From contig CP151667.1 in the NCBI GenBank assembly GCA_038400315.1, positions 4,785,174-4,849,173 on the forward strand: 64,000 nt of DNA, read 5' to 3'. Source of the DNA: Isosphaeraceae bacterium EP7 (lineage in GTDB: Bacteria > Planctomycetota > Planctomycetia > Isosphaerales > Isosphaeraceae). The notes under the pieces were generated by a model. It saw nothing but the letters and a program-made list of their open reading frames with translations, ran no database searches and was not told the origin of the DNA. The position numbers and the translations under genes were made by a program. Below are positions 37,030 to 45,699 of this stretch, piece after piece (position 1 is the stretch's first letter; each line of letters opens with the position of its first letter).

Positions 37030-38637
37030 ATGGCTTCGACATTCTGGTTGATCGCGGCCCTCGCAACGTCGCTCGCGGAAATCCCGCCGCAAGACATCCT
37101 CCCCCCGCCCGAGGCCGTCGATGCCGCTGCCGGCGCGCTCCGCCAGGAACGCCGGGCGATCCACGACCGTGAGACATCGCGACTGCTGACCGTCGCCGGC
37201 CGCCTCGAGAACGAGGGTAAGAGCGACGAGGCCCAGGCCGTACGCGGCCTGATTCGGCCCCTGGGGAAGGGGAGCGATGCCACCCGTTTCGTCCCCTGTG
37301 TCGACATCGTCCCGGCGGGTTCAGCGACCAGACCCAACCCCGGAGGCGAGGAGATCGCGGCCGTCCTGAGTGAAGCCGCCGATGCGCTCTTCGCTCTGGC
37401 CGGTAAGTCCGCAGCGGGCGTGGAGCCGAACCTGGCACTGGCCGACGCCTGCCTTCGGGATGTCCTCGAGCGCAGGCCCGACCATGCCGAGGCACGCAGA
37501 TTGATGGGCTATATCGCCTACAATGGCGGTTGGGCGACACCTTATGCCGTTGCACGCCTGAAAGAAGGGATGGTGCCGCACGCCACGTTCGGCTGGGTGC
37601 TGGGCGATTGGGTCCCGCACCTTGAACGAGGCGAACTGCCCGCCTTGCCCGTGAAGAATCAGGCGACCCGGTGGCTTCCCGCCTCGCAGGCCGATGCACA
37701 GCGGCAGGAATGGTCCTCGGCCTGGAAGATCAACACCGAGCATTTTCAGATCCAGACCAATGCGCCGCTGGCCGACGCCATCGCGTTCGGTCGCAAGCTC
37801 GAAGCTCTCGACGACCTCTTCTTCGCCCTCATGGCCGACGTGATTGGTCCCGAACTGCCGCTGGCTAAACGGTTCCGCTCGAAGGGTTTCGCGACGGCAG
37901 GCCCTGGCCGGACCCATCTCGTCTACTATTACGCCAACCAGAACGAGTACATCGACGCTCTCTTACCCCGCCAGGGAGAGTCGATCCGCGAGAGCCTGGG
38001 GATTTACATGCCGAGGGAACCGAAACGGAAAATCCCCGGGGCGAGCTATTTCTATCGAGACCCCAAGGCGCAGATTGACACCACTGCCACCCTCTTCCAC
38101 GAGGCCTCGCACCAGCTCCTCTTCGAGACCGCGGGCAAGTCGGATTACTCGGACAAGGCGAACTATTGGGTCATCGAAGGGATGGGCTGCTATTTCGAGA
38201 CCCTTAAATTCCAGTCCGACGGCACGCTCAGGATTGGCGGAATGGTCGGCCCACGCCTCGCCATCGCACGCAAGAGGGCGATTGATCATGGCGAGTTCAT
38301 GCCTACCGAACGCCTCGTTGCCCTCGGCCGCAACGCCTTTAACGGCATTAACGGAGGAGATGTCTACCTCAATTATGCCCAGGCAATGGCCCTGACCACG
38401 TTCTTGATGCAGCGCGAGGGGGCCCACGGCCGTGACGCCTTCCTCGATTATGTCCGCGATGTGTACAAGGGGCGCACCAGGGCCAAGATTGGCCGGAGCC
38501 TTCAAGATCGCCTCCAGGTGTCATACGAGACCCTGGACGCCGAACTCCTTGACTACCTGAAGGGTGAGGAGACCGCCGCGCCGATCCTAGACGGTGCGCG
38601 CGACGAGTCCGGCGACCCCGCCCGTAGGGGTCGCTAG
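37030..38637 (+). CDS. Secreted protein with a DUF1570/peptidase-MA-like HExxH domain
   Basis: 535 residues. A short N-terminal hydrophobic run (ASTFWLIAALATSLA) may be a signal sequence. Residues about 150-200 contain a TPR-like stretch (CLRDVLERRPDHAEARRLMG, then YIAYNGGWATP). The C-terminal part has TATLFHEASHQLLFE, an HExxH zinc-peptidase-type motif, followed by WVIEGMGCYFE, in which a Glu could be the third ligand, as in gluzincin-type families. DUF1570 proteins of this kind are abundant in planctomycetes; peptidase activity is inferred and not shown. Start at 37030 follows a G-rich stretch. Confidence 0.82.
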   Translation: MASTFWLIAALATSLAEIPPQDILPPPEAVDAAAGALRQERRAIHDRETSRLLTVAGRLENEGKSDEAQAVRGLIRPLGKGSDATRFVPCVDIVPAGSATRPNPGGEEIAAVLSEAADALFALAGKSAAGVEPNLALADACLRDVLERRPDHAEARRLMGYIAYNGGWATPYAVARLKEGMVPHATFGWVLGDWVPHLERGELPALPVKNQATRWLPASQADAQRQEWSSAWKINTEHFQIQTNAPLADAIAFGRKLEALDDLFFALMADVIGPELPLAKRFRSKGFATAGPGRTHLVYYYANQNEYIDALLPRQGESIRESLGIYMPREPKRKIPGASYFYRDPKAQIDTTATLFHEASHQLLFETAGKSDYSDKANYWVIEGMGCYFETLKFQSDGTLRIGGMVGPRLAIARKRAIDHGEFMPTERLVALGRNAFNGINGGDVYLNYAQAMALTTFLMQREGAHGRDAFLDYVRDVYKGRTRAKIGRSLQDRLQVSYETLDAELLDYLKGEETAAPILDGARDESGDPARRGR

Positions 38638-38752
38638 ACGCGTCTGCATCGATCGAACTTATCTCGGCCGATGCCGCTCAGGAATATGGAAGGCCCGGGG
38701 ATCAGGCGGGCTGGTTTCCTGTCCGTCGCGACGAACCTGGCCGGAAGTAAAT

Positions 38753-38770
38753 GCCGGGAGAAATCCCGGC
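38753..38770 (-). terminator. Short hairpin downstream of rpsR
   Basis: Arms GCCGGGA and TCCCGGC with a GAAA loop; on the minus strand it is followed by ATTTACTT. It lies 75 bases beyond the rpsR stop and is the likely end of that transcript. Confidence 0.55.
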
Positions 38771-38844
38771 CCTGGGCAAAGGGCGGCACTCAGGCCGCGT
38801 CAATCGCCGGCAATCGCGAGTCAATAAAACCCACCTTCGACGGC

Positions 38845-39087
38845 TTACTCGCCGACGTAGGGGATCAGGGCCAGGAAGCGGGCCCGCTTGACCGCGTCGC
38901 TGGAGGCTCGCTGGAACGCGGCGCAGTTGCCGCTTCGCTTGCGGGAGAACATCTTGCTCTGGTTGGTGCAGAGCTTCTTCAAGAGGCCGATGTCCTTGTA
39001 GTCGACATAGGCGGGGCGAGGGCAACCTTCGGGGGTGCAAAACCGGCAGCGGTTCTTGCGATTTCGGCCGAATTTCTTCCGCGGCAT
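38845..39087 (-). CDS. rpsR: Ribosomal protein bS18, zinc-binding form
   Basis: 80 residues from the ATG at 39087. A small-subunit ribosomal protein that pairs with bS6. The basic N-terminus MPRKKFGRNRKNRCRFC leads into the S18 core VDYKDIGLLKKLCTNQSKMF and the C-terminal KRARFLALIPYVGE. Cysteines at CRFC, EGCPRP, LCTNQ and GNCAAF give the zinc-type version. No rpsF, ssb or rplI is next to it, in contrast to the usual operon; it is a lone gene flanked by unrelated genes. Confidence 0.95.
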   Translation of the reverse strand: MPRKKFGRNRKNRCRFCTPEGCPRPAYVDYKDIGLLKKLCTNQSKMFSRKRSGNCAAFQRASSDAVKRARFLALIPYVGE

Positions 39088-39238
39088 GGAACCTGGTGTC
39101 CTGGATACGGTTGTGTCAAGCCTAGCGTCCGAATCGGGCGTCGGACGCATCCCGAGTCGCGCACAAGTGGGAATCGGACACTCTAGGCTCTCCCAGGATG
39201 CCGGTCAAGGTCAACCCTGACACATCGTCGCCCCTCGA

Positions 39239-40138
39239 TTAGCTCGGAGATGGGCGGGGAGGGGGGGCAGGACGGGATGCGGTGGTCGAACCGGTTAGTT
39301 CCTCACTGAGATCCCAGAGCCGTCGGGCCGCATCCACGTCGTTGGAGGCCTTCGACGACGGGACCGCCCGCTCATCGACGAAGTAGCGGCCGGTGACTCC
39401 CTCGACCTCGGGCGAGGATGCCAGGTACACCAACGTGCGTGCGCCTTCTTCGGGGCTGATGAATTTCGTACGCAGAAGGCGTTGATAGAAGAACGACAAC
39501 ACCTGCCAGGACAGGCCGTTATTGGTTCCAATGTTGGTCGCCACGAGGCCGGGGTGGAGTGCGTTCACGGTCACACTCGTCCCTTCGAGCCGACGCGCCA
39601 GCTCATAGGTAAAGAGCAGGTTTGCCAGCTTGGAGTGGTGGTAGGCAGGGAATCCGGCTCGGTATCCGCGTTCGAACTGGAGGTCGTCGAACCTGGCCCC
39701 TACGGACATCTCGTGACCGATCGACGAAACGTTCACGATACGCGCTGGTGCACCGGAGCAGATCCGGTCGAGCAACAGGGTTGTGAGTAGAAAGTAGGCA
39801 AGGTGATTCAAGGCGAAGGTCATTTCGATGCCGTCGGCGCTCAGACGCCGTGTCAGGAAGATGCCCCCGGCGTTGTTCACCAGCACGTCGAGGCGAGGAT
39901 ACTGTTCGAGGAACTGTCGAGCCAGCTCCCGGACGTCGGCTTGGCGGGATAGGTCGGCCACGAGGGATCCGACGGAAGGATTCCCGGTCCGCTGGCGAAT
40001 CCGAGCGGCCACTGCCTCGCACTTCGCCGGGTCTCGTCCCACGATGACGACCTTCGCCCCCTGTTGAGCCAGAGCTTCTGCAGTGACCGCGCCGATGCCT
40101 GAGGTCGCACCCGTGACCAAGCAGACTTTTCCCTGCAC
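39239..40138 (-). CDS. Short-chain dehydrogenase/reductase
   Basis: 299 residues from a GTG at 40138, which has GGGAGGG five bases upstream; the frame is open to 40297 but with non-homologous sequence. Classical/extended SDR: cofactor motif VTGATSGIGAVTAEA, NNAGG, catalytic Ser in VNVSSIG and YHHSKLANLLF with the Tyr/Lys pair. It resembles retinol dehydrogenase/WW-oxidoreductase-type SDRs (LHPGLVATNIGTN). The Pro/Ser-rich tail (PAPPPRPSPS) is extra. Gene lies 50 bases downstream of another SDR on the same strand, suggesting a two-gene unit. Substrate unknown. Confidence 0.9.
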   Translation of the reverse strand: MQGKVCLVTGATSGIGAVTAEALAQQGAKVVIVGRDPAKCEAVAARIRQRTGNPSVGSLVADLSRQADVRELARQFLEQYPRLDVLVNNAGGIFLTRRLSADGIEMTFALNHLAYFLLTTLLLDRICSGAPARIVNVSSIGHEMSVGARFDDLQFERGYRAGFPAYHHSKLANLLFTYELARRLEGTSVTVNALHPGLVATNIGTNNGLSWQVLSFFYQRLLRTKFISPEEGARTLVYLASSPEVEGVTGRYFVDERAVPSSKASNDVDAARRLWDLSEELTGSTTASRPAPPPRPSPS

Positions 40139-40188
40139 GGTAGCCCTCCCGTGGATCGGAGTTCGTGTGGGTGGGCGATCGGGACTCG

Positions 40189-40971
40189 CTATTCGGCGTC
40201 GTCGATCACCTTCTTGTTCATCGCCTTCGAGATGATGTGGTCGTAGACGGTGCAGGGGAGCAGTCGGAGGAGTCCCATGGCCCAGCTTGCCTGCCAAGGG
40301 AACCGCACTTCGGCACGCCCCTCGGCGATCCCCTTGAGGATTGCCCGCGCGGCGGGCTCGACCTCCACCATGAACCGTGGGGAGCGGATCGACGCGGTCA
40401 TCGGGGTGCGGACGAATCCTGGCCGGACGGTCGTCACCGAGACCCCGAATGGTTTCAGTTCCACGCGGAGGCCTTCCAGGAGTGCGGCCACAGCCGCCTT
40501 CGAGGCGATGTACCCCGAGACGAGCGGGGACCCCCGATAGGACGACAGGCTGCTGATCCCTGCAATTCGTCCTCGACCGCGTTCGAGCATCCCCGGGAGC
40601 GTGGCCTCGATTGCGTAGACGATCCCGAGGTAATTCACACGCATGAGCGTCTCGAAACCGCCGGCTTCGAAGGGGGTCGCCGGTGTCCCGAGTCCGATCC
40701 CGGCGTTGGCGATCAGAAGATCGATCGGCCCCAACTCCGCTTCAACTCGCGCGATGGCGTGCCGAACAGAGTCACGGTCCGAGACGTCGGCCTCGACCGC
40801 CGTCGCCACCCCTCCGCGTCCTCGGATGGATTCCATCGTGGCGTAGAGTGCATTCTCCGGCAAGGCGACCAGGCCGACACGGGCCCCGGCTGCCGCCAAC
40901 TGGCCGGCAAGCTCGGCACCGATCCCGCTGGATGCGCCCGTGATCACAGCGACCCGGTCCTTGAATGACAT
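40189..40971 (-). CDS. Short-chain dehydrogenase/reductase
   Basis: 260 residues from the ATG at 40971. Cofactor-binding ITGASSGIGAELAGQ, IANAGIG in place of NNAG, ISSLSSYRG with the catalytic Ser and YIASKAAVAALLEGLR with the Tyr/Lys pair. The C-terminal half (FPWQASWAMGLLRLLPCTVY) looks membrane-associating, as in DltE/YqjQ-type SDRs. Ribosome site is weak. Upstream of the second SDR by 50 bases. Substrate not predictable. Confidence 0.9.
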   Translation of the reverse strand: MSFKDRVAVITGASSGIGAELAGQLAAAGARVGLVALPENALYATMESIRGRGGVATAVEADVSDRDSVRHAIARVEAELGPIDLLIANAGIGLGTPATPFEAGGFETLMRVNYLGIVYAIEATLPGMLERGRGRIAGISSLSSYRGSPLVSGYIASKAAVAALLEGLRVELKPFGVSVTTVRPGFVRTPMTASIRSPRFMVEVEPAARAILKGIAEGRAEVRFPWQASWAMGLLRLLPCTVYDHIISKAMNKKVIDDAE

Positions 40972-41557
40972 TGAAATGCGACTCGATTTGAGGTCCGGCG
41001 TGGTGTGAAAGGGCTCTCTCCGTACTCGCTCGGTTGGCCCCAAGCCTGGATGAGGAGACCGGCGTCGCAAAGCCTCCGGCAGCGTGTCGAGGGTCGGGTC
41101 GTGGGCATCTGTTGAGATGGAGTCGGAGGCGAGGACCATGATCACCGCCGGCATCGGTCGGGTCAACAGATAAGGTGAAATGAGACGGGATGTACCCGAA
41201 AGCCGCCAATGGACATCGATAGTGAGCGACTGTGTGTCGACCATGCAATCTGCCACCTGCCACTCTGTCCGAGTCGCAGATCAATCCGATCGGAATAGCG
41301 ATGGCCGAGGCCGCTCGGCTGGTGCGGACCTGGCAGCGCCTGAACGGCACGGGAACGTGTTGCAAGAGTCGGGATTCTGCAACAATTCGACCGCAGCGGG
41401 TTATTGGCGGGGGCCGCCTGAGGAATTGTGACGATCGCGATACGCTCGGGACGGGGTTCGCCGGTCTCGCCATCGAAATGAACCCATAAGCTCCATTATC
41501 GGACGCAAAATCTGGCTGCAAAATTGGGGAGCATTCGATCGCATCGAATCGAACGCG
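40972..41557. other. Interval without a convincing gene
   Basis: 586 bases between an SDR and a small HTH gene, both on the minus strand. The short frames here have no ribosome sites and no family-like sequence. It probably carries the promoter of the SDR pair. Confidence 0.5.
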
Positions 41558-41932
41558 TCATCGGTCCTTCCCCATGACCTTGTTGAGCAGCTCGAGGATA
41601 CGACTTGATGCGGGCCCCGACCCCTCGACGAGCTCTTGAGCCTCGGCAAAGCTCAGCCTCGGGTCAGGGAATGGGAGTCGGCCTTGCGCGTGCTCAAGAG
41701 TCGCGTGAAGGCGGTAAGTCTTCTCCGAGAGCGAGACGCGGATCCCGCAGCGTTTGAGCAGTTGGAGCTCGCGATAGAAGGTTCTCAGGCCGATCCCGAG
41801 GTTCTGCATCAGGGCGTCCCTGGACTTGGGCGGGGATTCACCCATCAGTCCGAGGAGCCTGAAAAGCCGTGCGGCACGTGAAGGGGAAATTTGCGCGATT
41901 TGTCGACGTTTAGCGGCAGCTCGTTTCGGCAT
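41558..41932 (-). CDS. Small HTH-domain protein (DeoR/WYL-type N-terminus)
   Basis: 124 residues from the ATG at 41932 with a perfect AAGGAGG upstream. A basic N-terminus leads into a winged-helix pattern: RAARLFRLLGLMGESPPKSR, then ALMQNLGIGLRTFYRELQLL, then CGIRVSLSEKTYRL, matching the HTH part of DeoR/WYL regulators. There is no sugar-binding or WYL domain; the C-terminal 45 residues are a Pro-rich linker and a short helix (SSRILELLNKVMG). It is divergent from the motif-bearing exported protein by about 280 bases and could regulate it, which is an inference from position only. Confidence 0.78.
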   Translation of the reverse strand: MPKRAAAKRRQIAQISPSRAARLFRLLGLMGESPPKSRDALMQNLGIGLRTFYRELQLLKRCGIRVSLSEKTYRLHATLEHAQGRLPFPDPRLSFAEAQELVEGSGPASSRILELLNKVMGKDR

Positions 41933-42214
41933 GAATTCGGCCTCCTTGTCCAGTGGTGGGCTCTCCCCGCGAGCGTGTCAGTGGCGATGGTCCTGAGAAT
42001 TTCGACGGATGCATCAAGTCTGCCGGTTGTCCGGTCGATCTTTGCTATCAGGCCTGACCGACGCCGGTTTCACGATCGATGTTGGAGCCGAGCGTCGAGG
42101 CGAGGGCGGCCCTTGCCGGACGCCGCACCGTCGCGAGGAAACGCCGAGTCGAGGGGGAGTCTCCCCACGGCCGTCACTAACTCGCCGTCTTTCTGCGCAT
42201 TGGGAGCCCCGCTT

Positions 42215-43720
42215 ATGTCGACCCCGAAACAAGCCGCGAAAACGCGGTCCGTTCGCCCGGAAGCTGAGGCCCTGGAAGGACGTCGGCTCTTGTCCATGAC
42301 GGTCAGCGGGCAGGATGTCGACGGCGACACGTTCACCATCCGGCTCGTTGGGCCGGGCGATCTCCGCGTGGTCAAGCAGAACGATTCCACCGGCAATCCG
42401 GCGTCGCTCAGCTCGGCCAGCCTGATCAACGAGATCACGGTCGCCGGGACGAATCCCCAATCTTCCAGGCTCGTCGCCAGGGTGAACAAAGCGCCCACCG
42501 GGGACGGCAAGGTCTTTTTCGCCAACCTCACGCAGCTGAGTTCGCGTTCCCTGACCGCCGGGAATGGTAACGGCTTGCAGTCGGTTGATATGCCCAACTT
42601 CTACCTGGGAGACACCGACCCTGCGACCGCGAGCGTTCAGGGTACGCCCAAGGCCTCGATCAGGATCCCCGACGGTGTGAACACGTTCCGCTTCGGAGGT
42701 GCCGACACCACGGCCTTCTTCGGGACCACCAACAGCCAGCGTCTGAACCAGAACAACACCTCCGACCTTTTCGTCATCGCCCTGGGCGAGCCGGTCAGCG
42801 GAGGTGTTCGGGTCATCGCAAACAGCTTCGTCAGCGATGCCCAGGCCGCTGTAACCACCGGCACGACGCCCGGAAGCCCGACGCAGGACGGGATCCAGCT
42901 TGTCGTGCAGGGACGCCTGAATTACTTCCAGGCCAATACGATCCAGGGCAATTCGTCGCTCCCCTCCGGACGGTTTTCGAACTCCGGGGGGACCTTGGTT
43001 CAGAGCGTGCCCGACGTGGCCGGTCTGACCGGTCAGATTGGATTCGTGAAGATCGGCGGCGACGCGACCAACTTCTCCGTCCAGACGAATGACCGGATCA
43101 GCGATTTCTTCATCGGCGGTGAGACCAACAATATCTTCCTCCTCACGCCGGGCGGGTCGCGCAACCTGCAATTCGGCAAGGGGATGGATAATGTCAGTGT
43201 CCTCACCCATAACATCCAGACCGTCAGCGCAAATCGAGGCGCGACGAACTCGTCGATCTCGGCCAATCGCGAGGCGGGCCTTCTGAGATTCGGCGGCGAC
43301 GTCCAGGGCACGACCGTTGAGTCGGGCGTGAATCAGGATCTCCTCAGCGCCTTCAATAATCAGTCCGATCCGACGACGTCGAATGCCCAGTCGGGTGGCG
43401 GCATGACCGTCCAGATCGCCGGCAATGTCGTCGATTCGGTCTTCGCCGCCTCCGTCGAACCCTTCAACGGCGTCTTCGGCTCGGCCAATGACCTCAATCT
43501 GCCTCACGGCAATGTCGTCGCCAAGGTGGAGGGGACAATTAGCAACGCCAATGCGACCCCCGACTCGCCGAATCAGGCGTTCTACGCCAATGACGTGAAC
43601 GTGACCCGTGGACCGGTCATCCCACCCAACGTCGCAGAGACCCCCTTCACCCCGACGAGCACGGTGAAACTTCCCGGGATCGGGAAGCAGGTCAACGGTC
43701 AGCCAGTGATCCGGATTTGA
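42215..43720 (+). CDS. Exported protein with planctomycete N-terminal motif, beta-rich
   Basis: 501 residues from the ATG at 42215, preceded by GGGAG. The N-terminus MSTPKQAAKTRSVRPEAEAL, then EGRRLLSM, carries the R-P-x-x-E-x-LE-x-R-x-LLS motif that marks many planctomycete exported proteins. The rest is Asn/Gly/Thr-rich and beta-rich, with no cysteine, and has repeated strand patterns (RIPDGVNTFRFGGADTTAFF; QTNDRISDFFIGGETNNIFL; REAGLLRFGGDVQGTTVESG), suggesting a beta-solenoid or long beta-sandwich array. It ends with a clear terminator. Function unknown; a surface or envelope role is likely. An ORF open upstream to 41891 is not used. Confidence 0.82.
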   Translation: MSTPKQAAKTRSVRPEAEALEGRRLLSMTVSGQDVDGDTFTIRLVGPGDLRVVKQNDSTGNPASLSSASLINEITVAGTNPQSSRLVARVNKAPTGDGKVFFANLTQLSSRSLTAGNGNGLQSVDMPNFYLGDTDPATASVQGTPKASIRIPDGVNTFRFGGADTTAFFGTTNSQRLNQNNTSDLFVIALGEPVSGGVRVIANSFVSDAQAAVTTGTTPGSPTQDGIQLVVQGRLNYFQANTIQGNSSLPSGRFSNSGGTLVQSVPDVAGLTGQIGFVKIGGDATNFSVQTNDRISDFFIGGETNNIFLLTPGGSRNLQFGKGMDNVSVLTHNIQTVSANRGATNSSISANREAGLLRFGGDVQGTTVESGVNQDLLSAFNNQSDPTTSNAQSGGGMTVQIAGNVVDSVFAASVEPFNGVFGSANDLNLPHGNVVAKVEGTISNANATPDSPNQAFYANDVNVTRGPVIPPNVAETPFTPTSTVKLPGIGKQVNGQPVIRI

Positions 43721-43792
43721 ATTCTCAGGCATTGCTGTTCGCCCTCGAACACCCAGAGTACATGCCTGACGTCATGCACGCAATCTTTTTGG

Positions 43793-43818
43793 GACGGCCC
43801 GCCACTTGGCGGGCCGTC
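43793..43818 (+). terminator. Terminator after the exported beta-rich protein gene
   Basis: Arms GACGGCCCGCC and GGCGGGCCGTC with an ACTT loop, followed by TTCGTTGGTTT. It lies 73 bases past the stop at 43720. Confidence 0.75.
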
Positions 43819-44126
43819 TTCGTTGGTTTGCGCAAAAGCCCATTCCGAATACGGTTGCCGCAAGCATGTTGAGTAGCTCCCCGGCATTACGGGATCACTT
43901 ACTGCGTTTTAGACCGCGACAGGACTTGTTTTCCGCGTCGCCCAGAGTGGACTTGGAACGCCCAAATTCTCGTTTGAATGCGATCATCGACCCGTGCATG
44001 AGCGTGTGTTCGCCTGCAAGTGGCAACATGCGAGCGATCTCGATAAGCATCGCTCTCCTGAGAGGGACGCCTCTACTCTCAGCGGCGTGGACCGTGTTCA
44101 GGCCGGTCGTACAGCCGACGCTCCAA
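43819..44126. other. Interval without a gene
   Basis: 308 bases between two terminators pointing towards each other. The two short frames here begin inside the terminator stems, so neither is accepted. Nothing else seen. Confidence 0.55.
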
Positions 44127-44127
44127 T

Positions 44128-44167
44128 AAAAAAACCACAAGTCTGCCTTTCGACATAACTTGTGGTT
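44128..44167 (-). terminator. Terminator of the AsmA-like gene
   Basis: On the minus strand AACCACAAGT pairs with ACTTGTGGTT around a 15-base loop and is followed by a T run (A run 44128-44132 on the plus strand). It is 140 bases past the stop at 44308. Confidence 0.8.
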
Positions 44168-44307
44168 GAATTTTCAGATCAAGGATTGGCTTGGGGTGTC
44201 GTTTGGATGATCGATGAAGAAGGAGGGTCGGGTCAAATCAAGAGGTCAGCTATAGAGGGCCGTGCGGCCGTGTACTGCCAGAGAACCGACAGGATTCGGG
44301 GAGATGA

Positions 44308-45645
44308 TCAATTTCCGCCAAGCGTCTGCGTCCTGGAATCGGCCAGGCCGGGGGGGAGTGGCAGGTAGCGTTGAACCACCTGGGATTCGGCCGTACCGGG
44401 GACCAGGGTGCTGGCGTCGCCGGGGAACATCGCCTTGATCAGGCCACGTACGTTGGCCGTTCCCTGAGGGGCGCTTGCCATGGGGGAAACTTGATTGAGG
44501 GCGACCAGGATGCCGTCTGGATTGTATTCACCGCCGAGGGCGCCTGCGACGCGGATCTCGCCATCGTGGTTGAGGTGGAAGCTGGCCCCGAGTGCCCTGA
44601 ATTCGAGGTCTCGGCCTTGCTCCTGGTTCTGCACCTTGGCCGTGGTCCTAAACTGCATCTCGGAGGCGAGGGCCTGGACGAGACTCGGGCTGACGGAGCC
44701 CTGCCCCGCGGTCAGCTCACCCTCGGCCTCGACCCAGCCGAAGCCCTGTCCCGGGCGATCTCCCCATCGGGCCGATTTGAGCGACAGCTTCGCCTTGCCG
44801 CTCAATCTGTGCGCCGGGAACCGCTCAGAGACTAGCGAGGCGAGATTGATCTCGGTCAGGTCGCCTTGGAAGTGGCCGGTCCATTCCGAGTTCCCCACCT
44901 GACTGAGCGTCAGTGAGCCCCAGACGCGGGAGCCTTCCCCTAGCCAACTCCTGGAATCGAAAAAGGGGTTGAGGATCGAGGCGTCGATCGGAGGGCCTTC
45001 CATCGTCTTGAAGGCGATGGAAGTCCTGGCCGGGGAAGTCTGAGCATCCCGCGTGTAGGTCAGCTCGCATCGGGTGGACCCGCGGTCATCGGCCATCCGA
45101 TAGCTGACCTTCGCCTTGGGATTGCCCCTGTCGGTGAGCAACTCGCCGGCCACGTCACTGAGCCGATACTTTGTCGATTTCCCCTCGGGGCCAAGGTCGA
45201 TCTCGCAACCAGGGATTGCCAGGGCGACCCGACGCACGCTGGAGCTGGAAAGCCTGCGGAGGACCGCATTGACCTGGGACAGCAGGAGTTCGGCGCCGTC
45301 ACCTCGCACGCGAAGGCCCGAGGCCTCCAGAGTCAGGTCGCCCGTCGATCGATTCAGGCGGACGGAGTCGGCCCTGGCGACGACGGCCGGGCCTGTGCGT
45401 CGTGCATCGTCCTGGCGGATGACGAGCCCGCCGAAGACGACCTCGCCCGGCTTCGGATATCGGACGGTCTCGATCGAGACGGCCAGGCCGAGCTCGCGAC
45501 GGAACTCGGCCTCGACCTGCCTGACGTGCGACGGCCTGGAGATCGCCCAGGCCGTGAAAACGACGTAGCAGGTGGGAATGACGGCGAAGGCCAGGAGGCC
45601 GAGGGTCGCGAGCGCCTGGCGGGCGGGTCGAGTGAGGGGCAACAT
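44308..45645 (-). CDS. AsmA/TamB-like envelope protein
   Basis: 445 residues from the ATG at 45645, with GGGGAGGA six bases upstream. A single N-terminal membrane segment (LATLGLLAFAVIPTCYVVFTAWAIS) is followed by a long extracytoplasmic beta-rich region of repeating 20-30-residue units (for example LEASGLRVRGDGAEL; WTGHFQGDLTEINLASL; GFGWVEAEGELTAGQGS), the style of AsmA-clan proteins that bridge inner and outer membranes for lipid transport. The match is by pattern only. First membrane segment and size fit; no catalytic motif expected. It follows aroC by about 54 bases on the same strand and may be co-transcribed. Confidence 0.68.
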   Translation of the reverse strand: MLPLTRPARQALATLGLLAFAVIPTCYVVFTAWAISRPSHVRQVEAEFRRELGLAVSIETVRYPKPGEVVFGGLVIRQDDARRTGPAVVARADSVRLNRSTGDLTLEASGLRVRGDGAELLLSQVNAVLRRLSSSSVRRVALAIPGCEIDLGPEGKSTKYRLSDVAGELLTDRGNPKAKVSYRMADDRGSTRCELTYTRDAQTSPARTSIAFKTMEGPPIDASILNPFFDSRSWLGEGSRVWGSLTLSQVGNSEWTGHFQGDLTEINLASLVSERFPAHRLSGKAKLSLKSARWGDRPGQGFGWVEAEGELTAGQGSVSPSLVQALASEMQFRTTAKVQNQEQGRDLEFRALGASFHLNHDGEIRVAGALGGEYNPDGILVALNQVSPMASAPQGTANVRGLIKAMFPGDASTLVPGTAESQVVQRYLPLPPGLADSRTQTLGGN

Positions 45646-45699
45646 CCGTGTCCTCCCCGGAAGGTGGTGGGTGCGAGAGCGGCCTGGGTGTATCGCCGG

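Noticed and set aside
26735-43784. A 13-base string (TCATGCACGCAAT) seen near 26735 and 43772
   Set aside because: At this length many chance repeats are expected in 64 kb; not significant.
43806-44140. Short frames on both strands
   Set aside because: Both begin inside terminator hairpins, so they cannot be start regions.
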